A model generated the notes under the pieces. That model worked only from the letters and a program-made list of their open reading frames with translations, was not told where the DNA came from and did not search any database. A stretch of 64,000 nucleotides of DNA from Cytidiella melzeri (taxonomy: Eukaryota; Basidiomycota; Agaricomycetes; Polyporales; Irpicaceae): NCBI GenBank assembly GCA_022592445.1, contig JABYQR010000085.1:1-64000 (forward strand), written 5' to 3'. Positions within the stretch are counted from its first letter, which is position 1. Each line of letters starts with the position of its first letter. Both the position numbers and the translations under genes were made by a program. This document shows, piece by piece, positions 34,665-46,302 of the stretch.

Positions 34665-36086
34665 TTACCAGGAATGGTGCCCACCGCTGACAATGATGCT
34701 GTGTCGTAATCGATCTGTCAGTGGAATATTTCGATAGCACGAATGGCGTTACGCACTCGCTGCCTGTGCAGAACGTGCTAGCGTCACTAGTCAGCCAAGT
34801 CACGACCCCACGTAGCTCGTCTGGACGTCCGATTCGCCCCATAGGATTAAGGCTCGCCCATTTCTCGAGCAGGTGAGGTTGAGTATCTAGGTACGCAGCG
34901 GTCATACTGCGCCCAAACAACATAAGTTTCATCGGGTCAATGTCAACGCAGATCACGCACTTTGTGTAGATATGGCCCGGGCTCAACGAATTGACGCGGA
35001 TCCTAGAGGGACCCAGTTCGCATGCCATGCTGCGGGCCATCTGAAGGACGGCCGACTTTGACGAATTGTATGATACCCACGCGTGATCCTGTTAATCAAA
35101 GCCTGTCAGCATCAACGTCTCGGCACCAGTCCTCATAAGCACATCCAAAATCAGCAAAGCAGAAGGGGAGAGCTGCAAACCTTGTTAGTAATGGACCCGC
35201 TCATACTGGCTATGAGCACGATGCTTCCACCGTTTCCGAAGCGAGACATCTGTTGTCCAGCGGCCTGCGCCGTAAAGAGTACGCCATTCACGTTGACATC
35301 CATCACCTGCAGACAATTGCATACTGGTGAGCAAAAATGAGAGCCTTTCGCTCATACAGATCGTAATACATGCCTGACGGAATTGTGCGGCAGGATACTC
35401 GAGACAGTCGGTGTGCGTCTTCAATATACCCGCAGCAGCAACGCATGCGTCCATCCGTCCTTCCTTGTCGCCTATACTCTTGCCGATCTTCCACATCTGG
35501 TCCTGAGGATGATATGAGCTTCTCGTTTCAATACAATAATGAAAGCATAGACGATCATACCTGATTGGTCACGTCGCCGCTCACGTACTCCAGCCGACCT
35601 TCACCGCCCGTCTTCCCATTGCTCGCGAGCTTTTTGGCATACTCGTGCACAGATTGCCATTCGTCTGATGGGTCCTTGGGAAGATCCACGCAGTACACAG
35701 CGCGCGCACCAGCCTCCACAAGTGCTAACGCCATCTCGAGCCCAAGACCGCGGTTTCCACCAGAGACAAGCGCGACACGGTCGGCCAAAGAGAATTCATG
35801 AGAGAAGATGGTAGGTGAGGGTGGTGGGTCTGTTCTGAGGTCAGCAGAGCCGCATATACATAGGACGAGTACTTGACTCACCGTTTGGTGTACTTTTCAG
35901 CGCTGCAGCCACGCCTATCGGTCCGTACGATGGCTGTTCGCCCGCCTTTGACTGATTGTCGGTGTTGAGTGGAGACCCCTTGCCGCTGCCTGAGGCAAAT
36001 CTTTGCAGCCTGAGATTCGCTGGAGGCTTTTGCCTTTGTATGGCCGGCGGTGTACGGAGCAGGCGAGAACGCAGTGCAAAGGACAT
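34665..36086 (-). CDS. Short-chain dehydrogenase/reductase, probably mitochondrial
   Basis: Seven exons: 36086-35882, 35829-35561, 35502-35374, 35306-35181, 35088-34961, 34906-34757 and 34698-34665. They total 1041 bp, 346 residues. The Rossmann motif SGGNRGLG, the NNAG-like region AAAGI, a serine in IASMSGS and the catalytic YNSSK (Y-x3-K) are all intact. Sorbose reductase/arabinitol dehydrogenase-type SDRs look similar, but the substrate cannot be fixed. The first 35 or so residues are Arg/Ser-rich without acids (MSFALRSRLLRTPP), which suggests a mitochondrial presequence. Intron 3 (35373-35307) has a GC donor. It is divergent from the SRPK gene (326 bp between starts). Confidence 0.85.
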
Positions 36087-36412
36087 GATTCCGCCTAGAC
36101 TTAAGCTTGTAGTGCTGGTCGACGAACGAGTACCGCGAGTGGGAGCACGCTCGAGAGCCAGAGCTCGCAAGTTTAAGTAAGTAGTGGCATTTTACCTCAT
36201 CACAAGAGTCAGAAGACGTCTAGGAAGGTCACAAGGCTGATATGTGCTATTAAAGGCTATGAGGGTGGGAATGGTAGGAGGTAAAGCTCGCAGACGCCCA
36301 TTACAGCAACTCAGGTACAGCAGTTGCCACCCACCGGCAGCTGCTCCTCACCGCAGTGATGGGTTTTTGGTGCGTCACTGTCTTACAACATGCATCTCAC
36401 CAGCCAACTACC

Positions 36413-37893
36413 ATGTTCAACGCTGTATGTCGCGCGTCAGCACAACGGGGACGGTCGTATATGCGCACACAGTGTCGATGGTCACGCGCCAGTATTCACA
36501 CCATACACAGCAACAAGCTTATCGAAGAGGAAACACTGTCCTGGTACAAACCAAATTACTTTTACCCCGTAAAGGTGGGCCAAGTCTTGAACTCCAGGTA
36601 CCAAGTACTTGGGAAGCTTGGCCACGGGGCTTTCTCAACGACATGGCTATGTCGCGATCTCTCGTCAGTACGAAATCACCCCCAAGGATAATAATTGCTC
36701 TTCAACTCATGCATCGTAACAGGATTGAACGTAGGCATGTCGCCGTAAAGGCAGGCACGCTCAACTCTGTGACGCCTGCGTCACACAGAGAATGCAAGAT
36801 TTTCCGACATCTCAACTCTCTGCATTCTGAACATGTCGGCCGCACGTTCATTAGGACGAACACCGACGAGTTTGAGATTGAGAAAGAGCATGGCACATAC
36901 CAGTTCATGGTCCAGCCTCCGATGTCGGTGAGCATGCAGACTTTCCGCAATCACTTCCCTGGAAGACGGCTGCCTGAGCCTTTACTGAGAAGCGTGCTGT
37001 CCCATATGCTCCTTGCGTTGGACTTTTTGCACGTTGAAGCCAAGATCATACACACGGGTGCGTCTGGGCATCCTATGTCGGAATGTCGGAATGCCGACGG
37101 TAGCATTTCTCGGTACAGATGTGCAGGAAAAAAACATACTCCTTGGCATTGAAGACTCCGATGGTGCATTCGAGGAGTTTGTAGCCAAAGAACAGTCCAG
37201 CCCGAGTCCCCACAAGGTCGTAGACGGACAACACACAATTTACATATCTCGGGATCTTGAACCAAGGTCTTTCGGACGACCAATTTTATGCGACTTTGGC
37301 GAAGCCCGTTTCATTCGAGACGAGGGCTACGGTGTCGATATTCAGCCCATTCAGTACCGCGCTCCCGAGGTCATCTTGGGCGTGCCGTGGAACGAGAAGG
37401 TGGATATCTGGAGCGTCGGTGTTATGGTATGGGTGACACTTGGTTCAAATCCCACAAGAACTGATATCGGAAGGAGATAGATTTGGGACTTGTTCGAGGC
37501 AAAACATATATTCCCCCTCCTGGCTAACACCAAAGACGTGAACGCATACCACCTTGCGCTCATGATTGCGCTACTCGGCACTCCCCCGTTGGATCTGCTC
37601 CGAAGAAGTAAAACAACGATACCCTGGAAATATTTCAACGATGACGGCAAGTCGTTCCCTATCATTATCAGCCTTTGTTCGTTGACGTCGTTAACTTACG
37701 TCCGGGGACAGGAGAGTGGAATGGGCCAGTCAAGATCCCCGAGGATAGCTTGGAAAGCTCGGAGGAGAATCTGCATGGAGAGAACAAGGCACAATTCCTG
37801 CGGTTTGTCCGGAGAATGCTGCGGTGGAGGCCCGAAGAGAGGTGTTCAGCTCGGGAACTGCTAGAGGATCCATGGCTGAAGAAGCATAATTAG
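36413..37893 (+). CDS. SRPK-type serine/arginine protein kinase
   Basis: Exons 36413-36663, 36735-37057, 37119-37426, 37481-37646 and 37712-37893 total 1230 bp, 409 residues. The [14 protein letters not shown] segment before the kinase domain is the SRPK hallmark. The glycine loop [10 protein letters not shown], the lysine in HVAVKAGT, the catalytic loop [12 protein letters not shown] (H-T-D, as in SRPKs, instead of H-R-D), CDFGEA and YRAPEVILG are present. SRPKs phosphorylate RS-repeat proteins. In mushrooms such kinases are often expanded and the targets are unknown. The usual spacer between kinase lobes is short. Intron 4 (37647-37711) has a GC donor (GCAAGT). Confidence 0.85.
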
Positions 37894-38655
37894 AAAGGGG
37901 GTTGTGATTGATTTACTGCACAGTGTCTAATGCGCGATTCATACACGCACGACACGGTCTAGATAGAGTATAAAGCAATGAATGAACGAACCTCAGCCGC
38001 AGGATGGAGAAGGCAATACCGCAGTACTGGTCCTCTCCCATTCAAAGCCTATACACTTGAGTCTAGAATAGTCCCAGCTCATTCAGCTAACAGGACACGG
38101 ACAGTAGTACAAAATCAATCTTTCGTCTTTCATACTAGAAGTCTCTCATTTCTTCTAGTTCAACTCATTTTTGCAAGTTGTCTTGGCTGCCTGCATTTGC
38201 TCCTGCGCTTGATACGCGCATTCTTAAAGAGAGAAAACGTGCTGTGTAGGTTTAACAACGATATGAGAAACTTTCCCGTGCGAAAGCTACTAACTCCGAA
38301 TTGGACTTTAAATTTGGGTTGAAGGCAAAAAAACTGGCAGGAATTTGGCAGTTGCCAGATGCGAGTCAGATACAGAACGCCTGCCGTCGGTGATGGCCGC
38401 GCGGCTGAGTCAAGTTTCATAACGGATATGTTATACTTGGAGTTCAACTTGTACTCACTCGTATAGCTACCAATAACCCACTGTTGCGGCGCGTTTCTTG
38501 GTGCCATTGTCCATTGTTGGTGCAAGCTGATCATTCTCATCCGATATTACTGCCGACAGGCTACTAATCGATTAGGCGTCACGAGACGGTCACGGTTCAA
38601 CGGCCAGGTTATAAGTTCGCTCGCCCGTGCAAGGTACTCTTTCATTGCAACGGTC
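37894..38655. other. Intergenic region upstream of the FunK1 kinase
   Basis: 760 bp without a credible gene. It probably contains the SRPK 3' UTR and the FunK1 promoter. Confidence 0.4.
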
Positions 38656-41521
38656 ATGTCAACTCAAGTCGATGCTGCTTCTGACGAGCCTCTTCCTTTA
38701 CCTCCCCCCTCCCCTTCCCCTTCGATAGCGCCTGAAGCAGACCGTGACGTCGAGGCTCGGCCAACGACGCCACCGACTACTGAGGCAGCCACACCCGCGA
38801 CTGTGAAGCGCACGCCAACAGTGAACAAAGCCTCGTCCCACAAGCTTGGTCCCAAGAATACGCTATACGAGGAAAAGATCCTCGCGGAGATGGGTGCATG
38901 TTACGTCCGGATGCCATATACACGGTTTATGAAGACATTTGTGCAGGTCTCTGGTGTTGCGGAACCAGACCTTTCCGCAGAGCAACTGCAGTCCATGAGC
39001 GAGAAGTTCAAGAGCGTGCCTGCAGCTGGAGTGGAGTGGCTGATGTACGCCCCCCTTGTACGTTTCGTTTTCATGCACGCGTCGCACCGTCGCTCCCTAC
39101 TAACTCTCATCCCACAGTGCGCAAGCCTCGACGAGGCGGCAGCTTTGGCTTACAACCAGGTTGTAGCTGCAGCTGCCGGAGTCGTCAATCGCACTACCGA
39201 TCAGACTACTGCAAACGCGACCAACGAGGCCGCATCCGAAGCCTGCCCTCCCAAGTCTGACAGGAAGCACTACATATTCAAGGATACCTCAGACACGCCC
39301 GAGTCGAGTGGCGATGATCTCAAGATTGACATATCGATGTACCCAGATACTCTGTCAGCCCGTGAAGCGTACATGCACGACGTAGCACCAGAAAAACTCC
39401 AGCAACGCCCTTACGCAGCTCGTGGAGCTTGGGCGTGGATGACGATGGGTGTTGAGGTGAAGCGGACGGAGAATGCAGCTGCGTTCTACTTTGAGGGAGA
39501 GGACCTTCTACGAGACAGCGATGTAGGGAAGGTTGCTCAAGCACAGCTCGCGAAGTATGCCACCCAAATCATGGTCCGCCAGCATCGCACCTTCGTCTTC
39601 ATCCTCTACTTCGCGGATAAGAAGGCATGCATCACTCGCTGGGACCGAAATGGATGCATTGTCTCGAGCTCCGTCAACTATAAGAAGGAGCCCGAAAAAA
39701 TTCTCAATTTCGTGTATCGCTTGGCACTTATGGAGGACTGCGGTCTTGGGTATGACACATCGGCAGTACTCGCAACGGAGGCGGAATTGGAAGCTTTGAG
39801 AAAGATTCGGCCGAAGAACCCGTATGCTCGCGACTGCGCCGACGAGGTGCTGGACAACCGCGTCTTCTACCCTCTCTACAAGGTTTGTTTGGAATTATGG
39901 TTGTCCAATTGTATGCCTCATGCCAATGATTCCCCAGGTCACTTGCGACGACCTTGGTGGACATAGTCAGAGCAAATATTTCATCGGTAAACATAGTGTC
40001 GCCTCCTACTCTCCGACAGGCCGTGCCACTAAGGGCTATGTCACATTCGACGCACAACGGACGCGGCTGTGCTTTCTGAAGGACTACTGGCGGCCAAAAT
40101 CGAGTAAGATTCTCCCCGAGCTGAAGATCTACGAGGAGTTGGCTGCTCATAACGTCCACTACGTTGCAAAAGCGATTGGAGGTGGTGATGTTGGTGATCA
40201 GTGCACCGTCACGCAGAGATATTTCAAATGGCTCGCCGAGGTTCCACTGAAACGTTGCCACTCTCGGCTTGTATTGAACCTTGCGCGACCTCTGGAAAAG
40301 TACACAAGCTCATCAGAGTTGGTTGTACTCGTTTTTGATGCTCTAAGAGGTGAGCGTGCAGCGGTGTCGGGAGTGGATGTGGTTCTAACGTCAACAGGTC
40401 ATGAGGAAGCATGGACAAAGGCTGGCATTCTTCATCGGGATATCAGCGTCGATAATATCATGCGCGTTGTCCACCAAGACGATGAAGAGGATCTTGTCAT
40501 GGAAGGTATACTCAATGACTGGGACTTGTGCAAGCGCAAGAGTGAACTGGAACAGGAAGCAAGGCAGCATGGTCGTTCGGTAATTCTTCACGTTGTATTC
40601 TGTGCAGGCTTTCCACTGACTGGCGGTGTCTTGCAGGGAACATGGGCATTCATGTCCGCCTTAGCCCTCCAATACCCTCTCAAACCGTACGATCTCGCAG
40701 ACGACCTTGAGGCTTTCATCCATGTGATCTCTTACTGCTGCCTTCGATTCCATCGCCACAACATGACCAATCACGAGATCGGCGTACCGGAGTTGACGCG
40801 GAAGGATTTGATCATACAGAACGGGGAAAACTCGTGGCTCAGCAACTTCGTCTGGATGCACTTTGATATCAGCAACGAGCACAAGGGAGGGATTTCTTCC
40901 GGAGGTGAAGCCAAGTTGACGTCGAACATTTTTGGCCTCCCTGGCTTCACACTTGACCCAGACTACGTCTCTCCTGTTCTCATTGACCTCCTGGGCAACC
41001 TTTATGAACTCTTGAAGACACACTACTCCGGAATTAATTTCCAAGAGCTGACACGGTACGGTATCCAGAAAACACTCCCGCACACGCGTCCAGCACCTGC
41101 TTTGGACGCGAAGGCGCAAATGGAAGTTGTCCAGCCAAAGCTCCCCATTATTCCCGGCTTGCAAGCAAAAGCCAAGGTGACCCGGCAAGTGCCGCTGGTT
41201 GTTACACCAAAACCGAAGCCTCGCGGCAGTCAAGTTCTCAGTACGCATGAGGGCATCGTCGAGGTGTTTCAGAATGCCCTTGATGTCATTGCGGAGGACT
41301 TATACGAAGGCAAGCCCTTTCAACTAGACACCACCCAGGATCAATTCGTCGGCATACGCGAACTAGCAGGTATCCCGCCGAAACTCGAGTCTGGCTCGAA
41401 GCGAAAATCCGAATCAGAGCACATTGGAAGGCCGAAGAGAAGCCGCTTTAACGACTTGGGTGAGCTTCCAGAGGGCACCGAGGAAGAGAAAGACGACGCG
41501 GAGGAGGTGCCTGATGCATGA
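38656..41521 (+). CDS. Fungal-type protein kinase (FunK1 family)
   Basis: Exons 38656-39057, 39118-39882, 39938-40349, 40398-40579 and 40637-41521 total 2646 bp, 881 residues. The protein starts with a Pro/Thr-rich disordered region (1-60). The FunK1 domain spans about 130-640, with the catalytic loop GILHRDISVDNIM, a D-W-D triplet in place of DFG (LNDWDLCK) and the GTWAFMSA segment typical of this family. The C-terminus is charged and carries a KRKSESEHIGRPKRSR stretch that may be a nuclear signal. FunK1 kinases are expanded in multicellular fungi and their substrates are unknown. All four introns are GT-AG, 48-60 bp. Confidence 0.88.
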
Positions 41522-41822
41522 TGGACAGGTGGAGGGGAATACCCGTCTAGAGCGTCGTACAGTCTTGTTTGTCTCATATGAGCTCTGAGTGTTGGTGCAG
41601 TCGAATGTACATGCGTGTCTTTGAGGTGTGAGCGCGTGATGGATGGTTCTGTGCGTCAGCCTGAGTATGCCGCAGCCGCGGCGTCTGATCTCAAGTTGGG
41701 TTCCTTCGCAGCTCTCTCAGAGTCCACTGCGTCGCTATGATCGCTTCTTGTCCCTTGACTCTCACTACCATCTTGCCCGAATTGTTGAAGGCCTTGTAGG
41801 AGCAGCCTGATATCTGAGTGGC

Positions 41823-43335
41823 ATGCGCCAACTCAGCATAGTCAACCGTTCTGGAGAAGTCATATCATGTTGTAGGGATGACCACAGCTACGGTGGCAAC
41901 TTCGACGTAATCCTACCCTCGACTACTGCTACTTTACAAGTGTCGAAATTTCGTCTGAGTCTCACGCTATCTCCTCACCTCCCTGCGGAGAAGTCAACGT
42001 CAATCCACGACGACTTGTGGCTTGGGCCTGATGCAGACAGAGTCGGACACTCCGTGGAACTAGGAGCATCACGGGCGACAGTGAAGGTCAGCAATGCCTG
42101 CCCTTGGATTCTTTTCCGCTCTCAAGTGCGTAACATTTGTCCTTGACCTGGCTGTGAAGGCCTAAGAATGTGCCAAGGTTTCTAGGATGCACCATCGACT
42201 TCTCATTTTACCCCGTCGAGACATGACTAATTTCTTGAGCGATATACCCGACAGTGTCCCACTGTCTTCTTTGACATTACCAGGTATGTTCTTGTGACCT
42301 GTTCTTTCTGGGGATGATTGACGTTCTTAACTAGGAACACATGATACGTGCGTACTATGATACGATATGAATAGTCCGGTTATGTCTCAAACCCACAACA
42401 GCATGGCATTCTATGGAGGCCAGTTCACTCAGTGCCAATCTTTTCTTACACCTCTGGGTATCCAGCTAGCATCAGGAATACGAGTGCTTGACATACGGCT
42501 CGCTGTCAAGAAATCTCGCCTCATAGCCTACCACGGACCTTACCCCCAGCGAGCTTCGTTCCAAGACATTCTCACTGTCATTCACGCCTTCCTTACTTCG
42601 AAGAAAGGCTGCAGAGAAACCATTGTCATGTCAATCAAGCAAGAAGATGCAGCCACTGATCTGTTCTCGCAATGCGTCAATCAGGAAATCACGTTTGGAC
42701 CCGGGGGCAGGAATATGTGGTTTCTGGACAACAGAGTGCCCCAGCTGGGAGAGGTCAGGGGGAAAGTGGTCATGTTTAGTCGATTCGGTGGCAATGCTGA
42801 ATGTTGGAGTGGTGGCGTTGAAGGTATCGGTATTCATCCAACAACATGGCCGGATAGCGAGAAAGAAGGGTTCACCTGGAATTGCAAGAACACTACGGTA
42901 CAGATCCACGACTGGTGAATTCTCCTTTCTACTTGCAAGCTTACACGATGAACTCAACGTTACTGTATCAGGTACCGTATACCATCGATACTCAAGGTCT
43001 CAGAAAAGACCGAGCTAGCTTTGGCGAATATGCTTCCGATGCCGGACGAAACGTCGACGCCAATTCTTCCCATCTCCTTCTTCTCTGCCTCGTCGTTCCC
43101 ATTCGCACCTCCTGGAACTGTTGCGAGAGGATTAGGATGGCCACTCGTCGGTGCGGGCATAGAAGGCGTCAACGGCCGCCTCACTCGTCGGTTAGTAGAC
43201 ATACTCAGCGGAGAGAGTCAAAACTCGCAGCGCCAAGAACATCGAGTGCGCGGATGGGCCTTCTTAGACTTCTTCCAGGAGCCGCAACCTGCGCTCGTTC
43301 CGTTGCTGGTAGAATTTAACTTTTGGACAGAATGA
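41823..43335 (+). CDS. PI-PLC X-domain phosphodiesterase (bacterial-type phosphatidylinositol phospholipase C fold)
   Basis: Exons 41823-42125, 42178-42283, 42335-42347, 42402-42914 and 42972-43335 total 1299 bp, 432 residues. A fungal N-terminal beta-rich region (about 1-110) precedes the X domain. The two catalytic histidines lie in GTHDTMAFYGG and AYHGPY. The conserved RVLDIRL follows the first. The fold cleaves phosphatidylinositol head groups. No signal peptide is obvious. The 13-bp exon 3 encodes the first catalytic histidine. Some members of this family in fungi are not enzymatically characterised. It converges on the DUF6593 gene. Confidence 0.85.
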
Positions 43336-43616
43336 ACGGTGAAGCAGGTTGTCCGTGAACCCGCTGAGTCTATTTGTTTGTGTATACTGTCTACTGTCAT
43401 CCTTGAGTACAGAACTTCGCTTTGTTGATAGATGCCGGCTTCTGCGTGCGGCTGTGTGAATATTCTTGTGAATCCCTCTGTTTTTACGACTGAGAAACAG
43501 ACGTGCCATACACAGCAGGAAAATGTTCAACCCGAAAAGCTTGTCTACGGCTTTCCACCTAAACACTATATTACCCGAAGCCCAAACAAACTTGAAAGCC
43601 CAATGAACTCCGCTCA

Positions 43617-44356
43617 TCATACTTCGCCCGTATCCAACCCAAACTCGCAAGATGCTTCTTCGCAGTCCATGCCTTCCTGCGTCGTGTTCTTCAGCGCATC
43701 TCGACGCCTCTTCTCCAGAATGACAAACGTCAAGACGATGATGTCTATGTCGAGCGACGTAGGGCGAATTCTGAGAGCCCACTTTCCTTCACCGCGGAAG
43801 AATCCTTCCTTCACGGTCTCTTGAGCGAACCGAGCGACTTCATCGCCAGTCGTGCGGTGCGTTAGCTTTTTTGAAGAAGGGAAACGGTATGAATGAGCAA
43901 CGGAGGGAAGCGGATAAGGTAGGGGTGGTGTACTCACCACGTAGCCGTTGCCTTTTGCGAATTTCCACCGATATTCTTCGTTGTCGTTCCCCAAGAAATA
44001 TCGAGCACTGCACGTACACGGTTGATGAGCAAGTTCGACACTCGGTGATTACTGAGCGCAAAGGATGCTTACGTGCTGAAGGCGCTCCCAATTTTATATA
44101 ACAAATTCCGAATCTCTATTTTCTGGTCAGTCCCGTCGAAGACGTGACTGCGTACGAGCGGATGACGTCCGTACCGACGCCATTCCACCTCCCCGACGAT
44201 ACTGTCCAGGAGCGAATCGGATGGACGATTTACGCGAGTGACGGCGGGACTTTTCAACGCGCCAGCTCTTGAGGTCACGATACGGTATTGAGCAACGCCG
44301 TTCGTGGACACGAGTGTTGTTTTTTCGGGGTCGTTGGGGACGAAGTAGAGGTTCAT
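43617..44356 (-). CDS. DUF6593-type protein
   Basis: Exons 44356-44073, 44007-43938 and 43865-43617 total 603 bp, 200 residues. The N-terminal LYFVPNDPEKTTLVS, a central YFLGNDNEEYRWK and the C-terminal hydrophobic ILEKRRRD region match the basidiomycete DUF6593 family as I remember it. Its function is not known. Such genes are often present in many copies in mushrooms. The short central exon (70 bp) keeps the frame. An ATG at 44356 opens the conserved N-terminus. Confidence 0.75.
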
Positions 44357-46302
44357 GTTGGGCAAGGAGTGCTAAAACGCAGGAGACTGGATGCTCAGGG
44401 TAGGAGATAGAGGAGGTTATGAAGGTCTTGGGGTGCTCGGATGGGTAGCCTGGGCCTATTATACGTATGAATGTGGGCTGACTCGGATTGGTCTCATTGC
44501 GGACGTTGCAATTTGGGCCACTCGACGGTTCCTAAGACTTCATGCAGCAGCTTATGTACATGAATAGCTCTCCTTGAGGAAGCTATCTAACGCGAGATAC
44601 ATACCGTGCGCGTTCCTTTGGGTACATTCAGTTTGCAGACCGGTATGGCAGGCACTGACAAAAGAACGACTCAAGTGACGCGTCGGTGTAAAACACGACC
44701 ACGTGATACAGGCGCTAAATGTTTCTTCGCTCGTGCAATTGCCACCTCCTCACATCCTATCATCTACGCCCTCTATCTCGTAGCAATACAGTGCTATTTT
44801 CTCTTTATAAACTACTAATCATAATTCTGTCAATATTAGATGGCCTCTAGACAGTTTCTACGTCGCTGGGATGTCACTGTAGCCAACTCAAGCTCACGCA
44901 CTGGCTGGACCTCGTCAGCGCGATCTGCGGTTCGAAGCTGGTCAAGGGCAGCGGTACGATTGTTTCATCCTGAGAAATCAACGATCAACATAGCAGAGCG
45001 CTCCGATGTACCCCAGGTTGTCTCTTGCCGGCAGGTATATGCGCACTTCAGAGTACGTATACGTCGCAATGTCAGACTTGCATAAACAGCCTCGCGATCA
45101 CACGTTCGCAGCAACGAAAGAACCCAACATAGTACTCTGGTCAAGCTGTACTTATCTTCTAGTCAACTTGGCCCCTCGGACTTGCCTGATAGGCGTGCAA
45201 ACATTACGCCGAAATAGCGGCGACAATATCTACCCCAGGTAAGCCCTGCGCTGTAACATTGACCTACGCTGACGATAGATCTGGTTTCAGTCGCAGAAGT
45301 CGCGCAGAAGTGCTAGATCTACGTTCCAAAAACTGACAACTCGGAGAGACGGGCGTGGCACTGGTACGAGGTGAATCCATTCGTCATCCCTTTTTGCATC
45401 TTCCATCGCTCTGCACTTCTCAACTGGTCAACCGAGCGATCTTCAAAACGCCCCATTCAGACAGCCTGATGTTACGGAGATTGTTTTGATTCCCTAGCTT
45501 TCCAGCGACTTCACTAATAATCACTTATAACCAGTCATAGACTTGGTCGAGACTCGACAAATGGGCGCAGAACATGGAAATCCTTGCAATGAAGGCTTAG
45601 GCGGCCCGAGGAGAGCTTACTCCGCAACTATTGCGTGGCGTCTCCTTGCGATTACAGGGGTATGAGGTGTCGCGTACATCGGCAGCGTGCAGGCGCCGGA
45701 AGAGCGGTATGGCTGCGAATACTCAGCCAGTCGCCTGCGGTTCACAAGGTGAAAACCACAAGGTGAAAGCAGACTCTCAAGAACAAGATGCAACGATGGT
45801 ACGTAACCATTGCAGCTATATGATGAGGGCTGTTCGTCTCCCGATGGATAGTGTTACAGATTTTGCTGAAACTCCCTTCGTGCGTCTTGTGCAACATTTC
45901 TAGTGACTGAACATGTGCACTCGAACCGAAGCAAAAGTGCCACAGCTAACCTGAACGACGAGCTACCTAAACGAAGGTGAGTGTGCCTTCGCACTTGGGA
46001 AGCAAGAACTACCTGACGTCATGCTGTATGTCCGATACTTAGCGGTCTGACATATGGTGGTTAGCGCCCGTCACCGATCCAATCTGCTAACACATTGATG
46101 CTGACCATGTTTCGCCGAAGTACACGGTCATCCACTTCCTTGCCGTTTGTTTATAAAGGATGTCTTGGAGGTCTCTATTCTTCCCTGCTTTCAACTTTGA
46201 CTCCTGCAGCTGCTTTTCTGGAGGCGGCGGTTTTCTTAGGACTCCTCTCTTTACTCTATCAAGTCAATTTCATCATAATCAAATATCGACAAGACGTTCA
46301 AG
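44357..46302. other. Long intergenic region, no gene supported
   Basis: About 1.9 kb between divergent start codons. Several open frames of 70-90 codons occur, but they overlap, are Arg/Ser-rich and show no domain. The right end must include the ABC transporter promoter. Decayed repeats may be hidden here. Confidence 0.4.

Noticed and set aside
37440..37480. GGTTCAAATCC resembling a tRNA B box
   Set aside because: It lies in an SRPK intron without a matching A box or cloverleaf, so it is probably chance.
44840..45903. Two or three small plus-strand open frames in the long intergenic region
   Set aside because: They overlap in different frames and are rich in Arg and Ser. No domain or exon linkage could be found.
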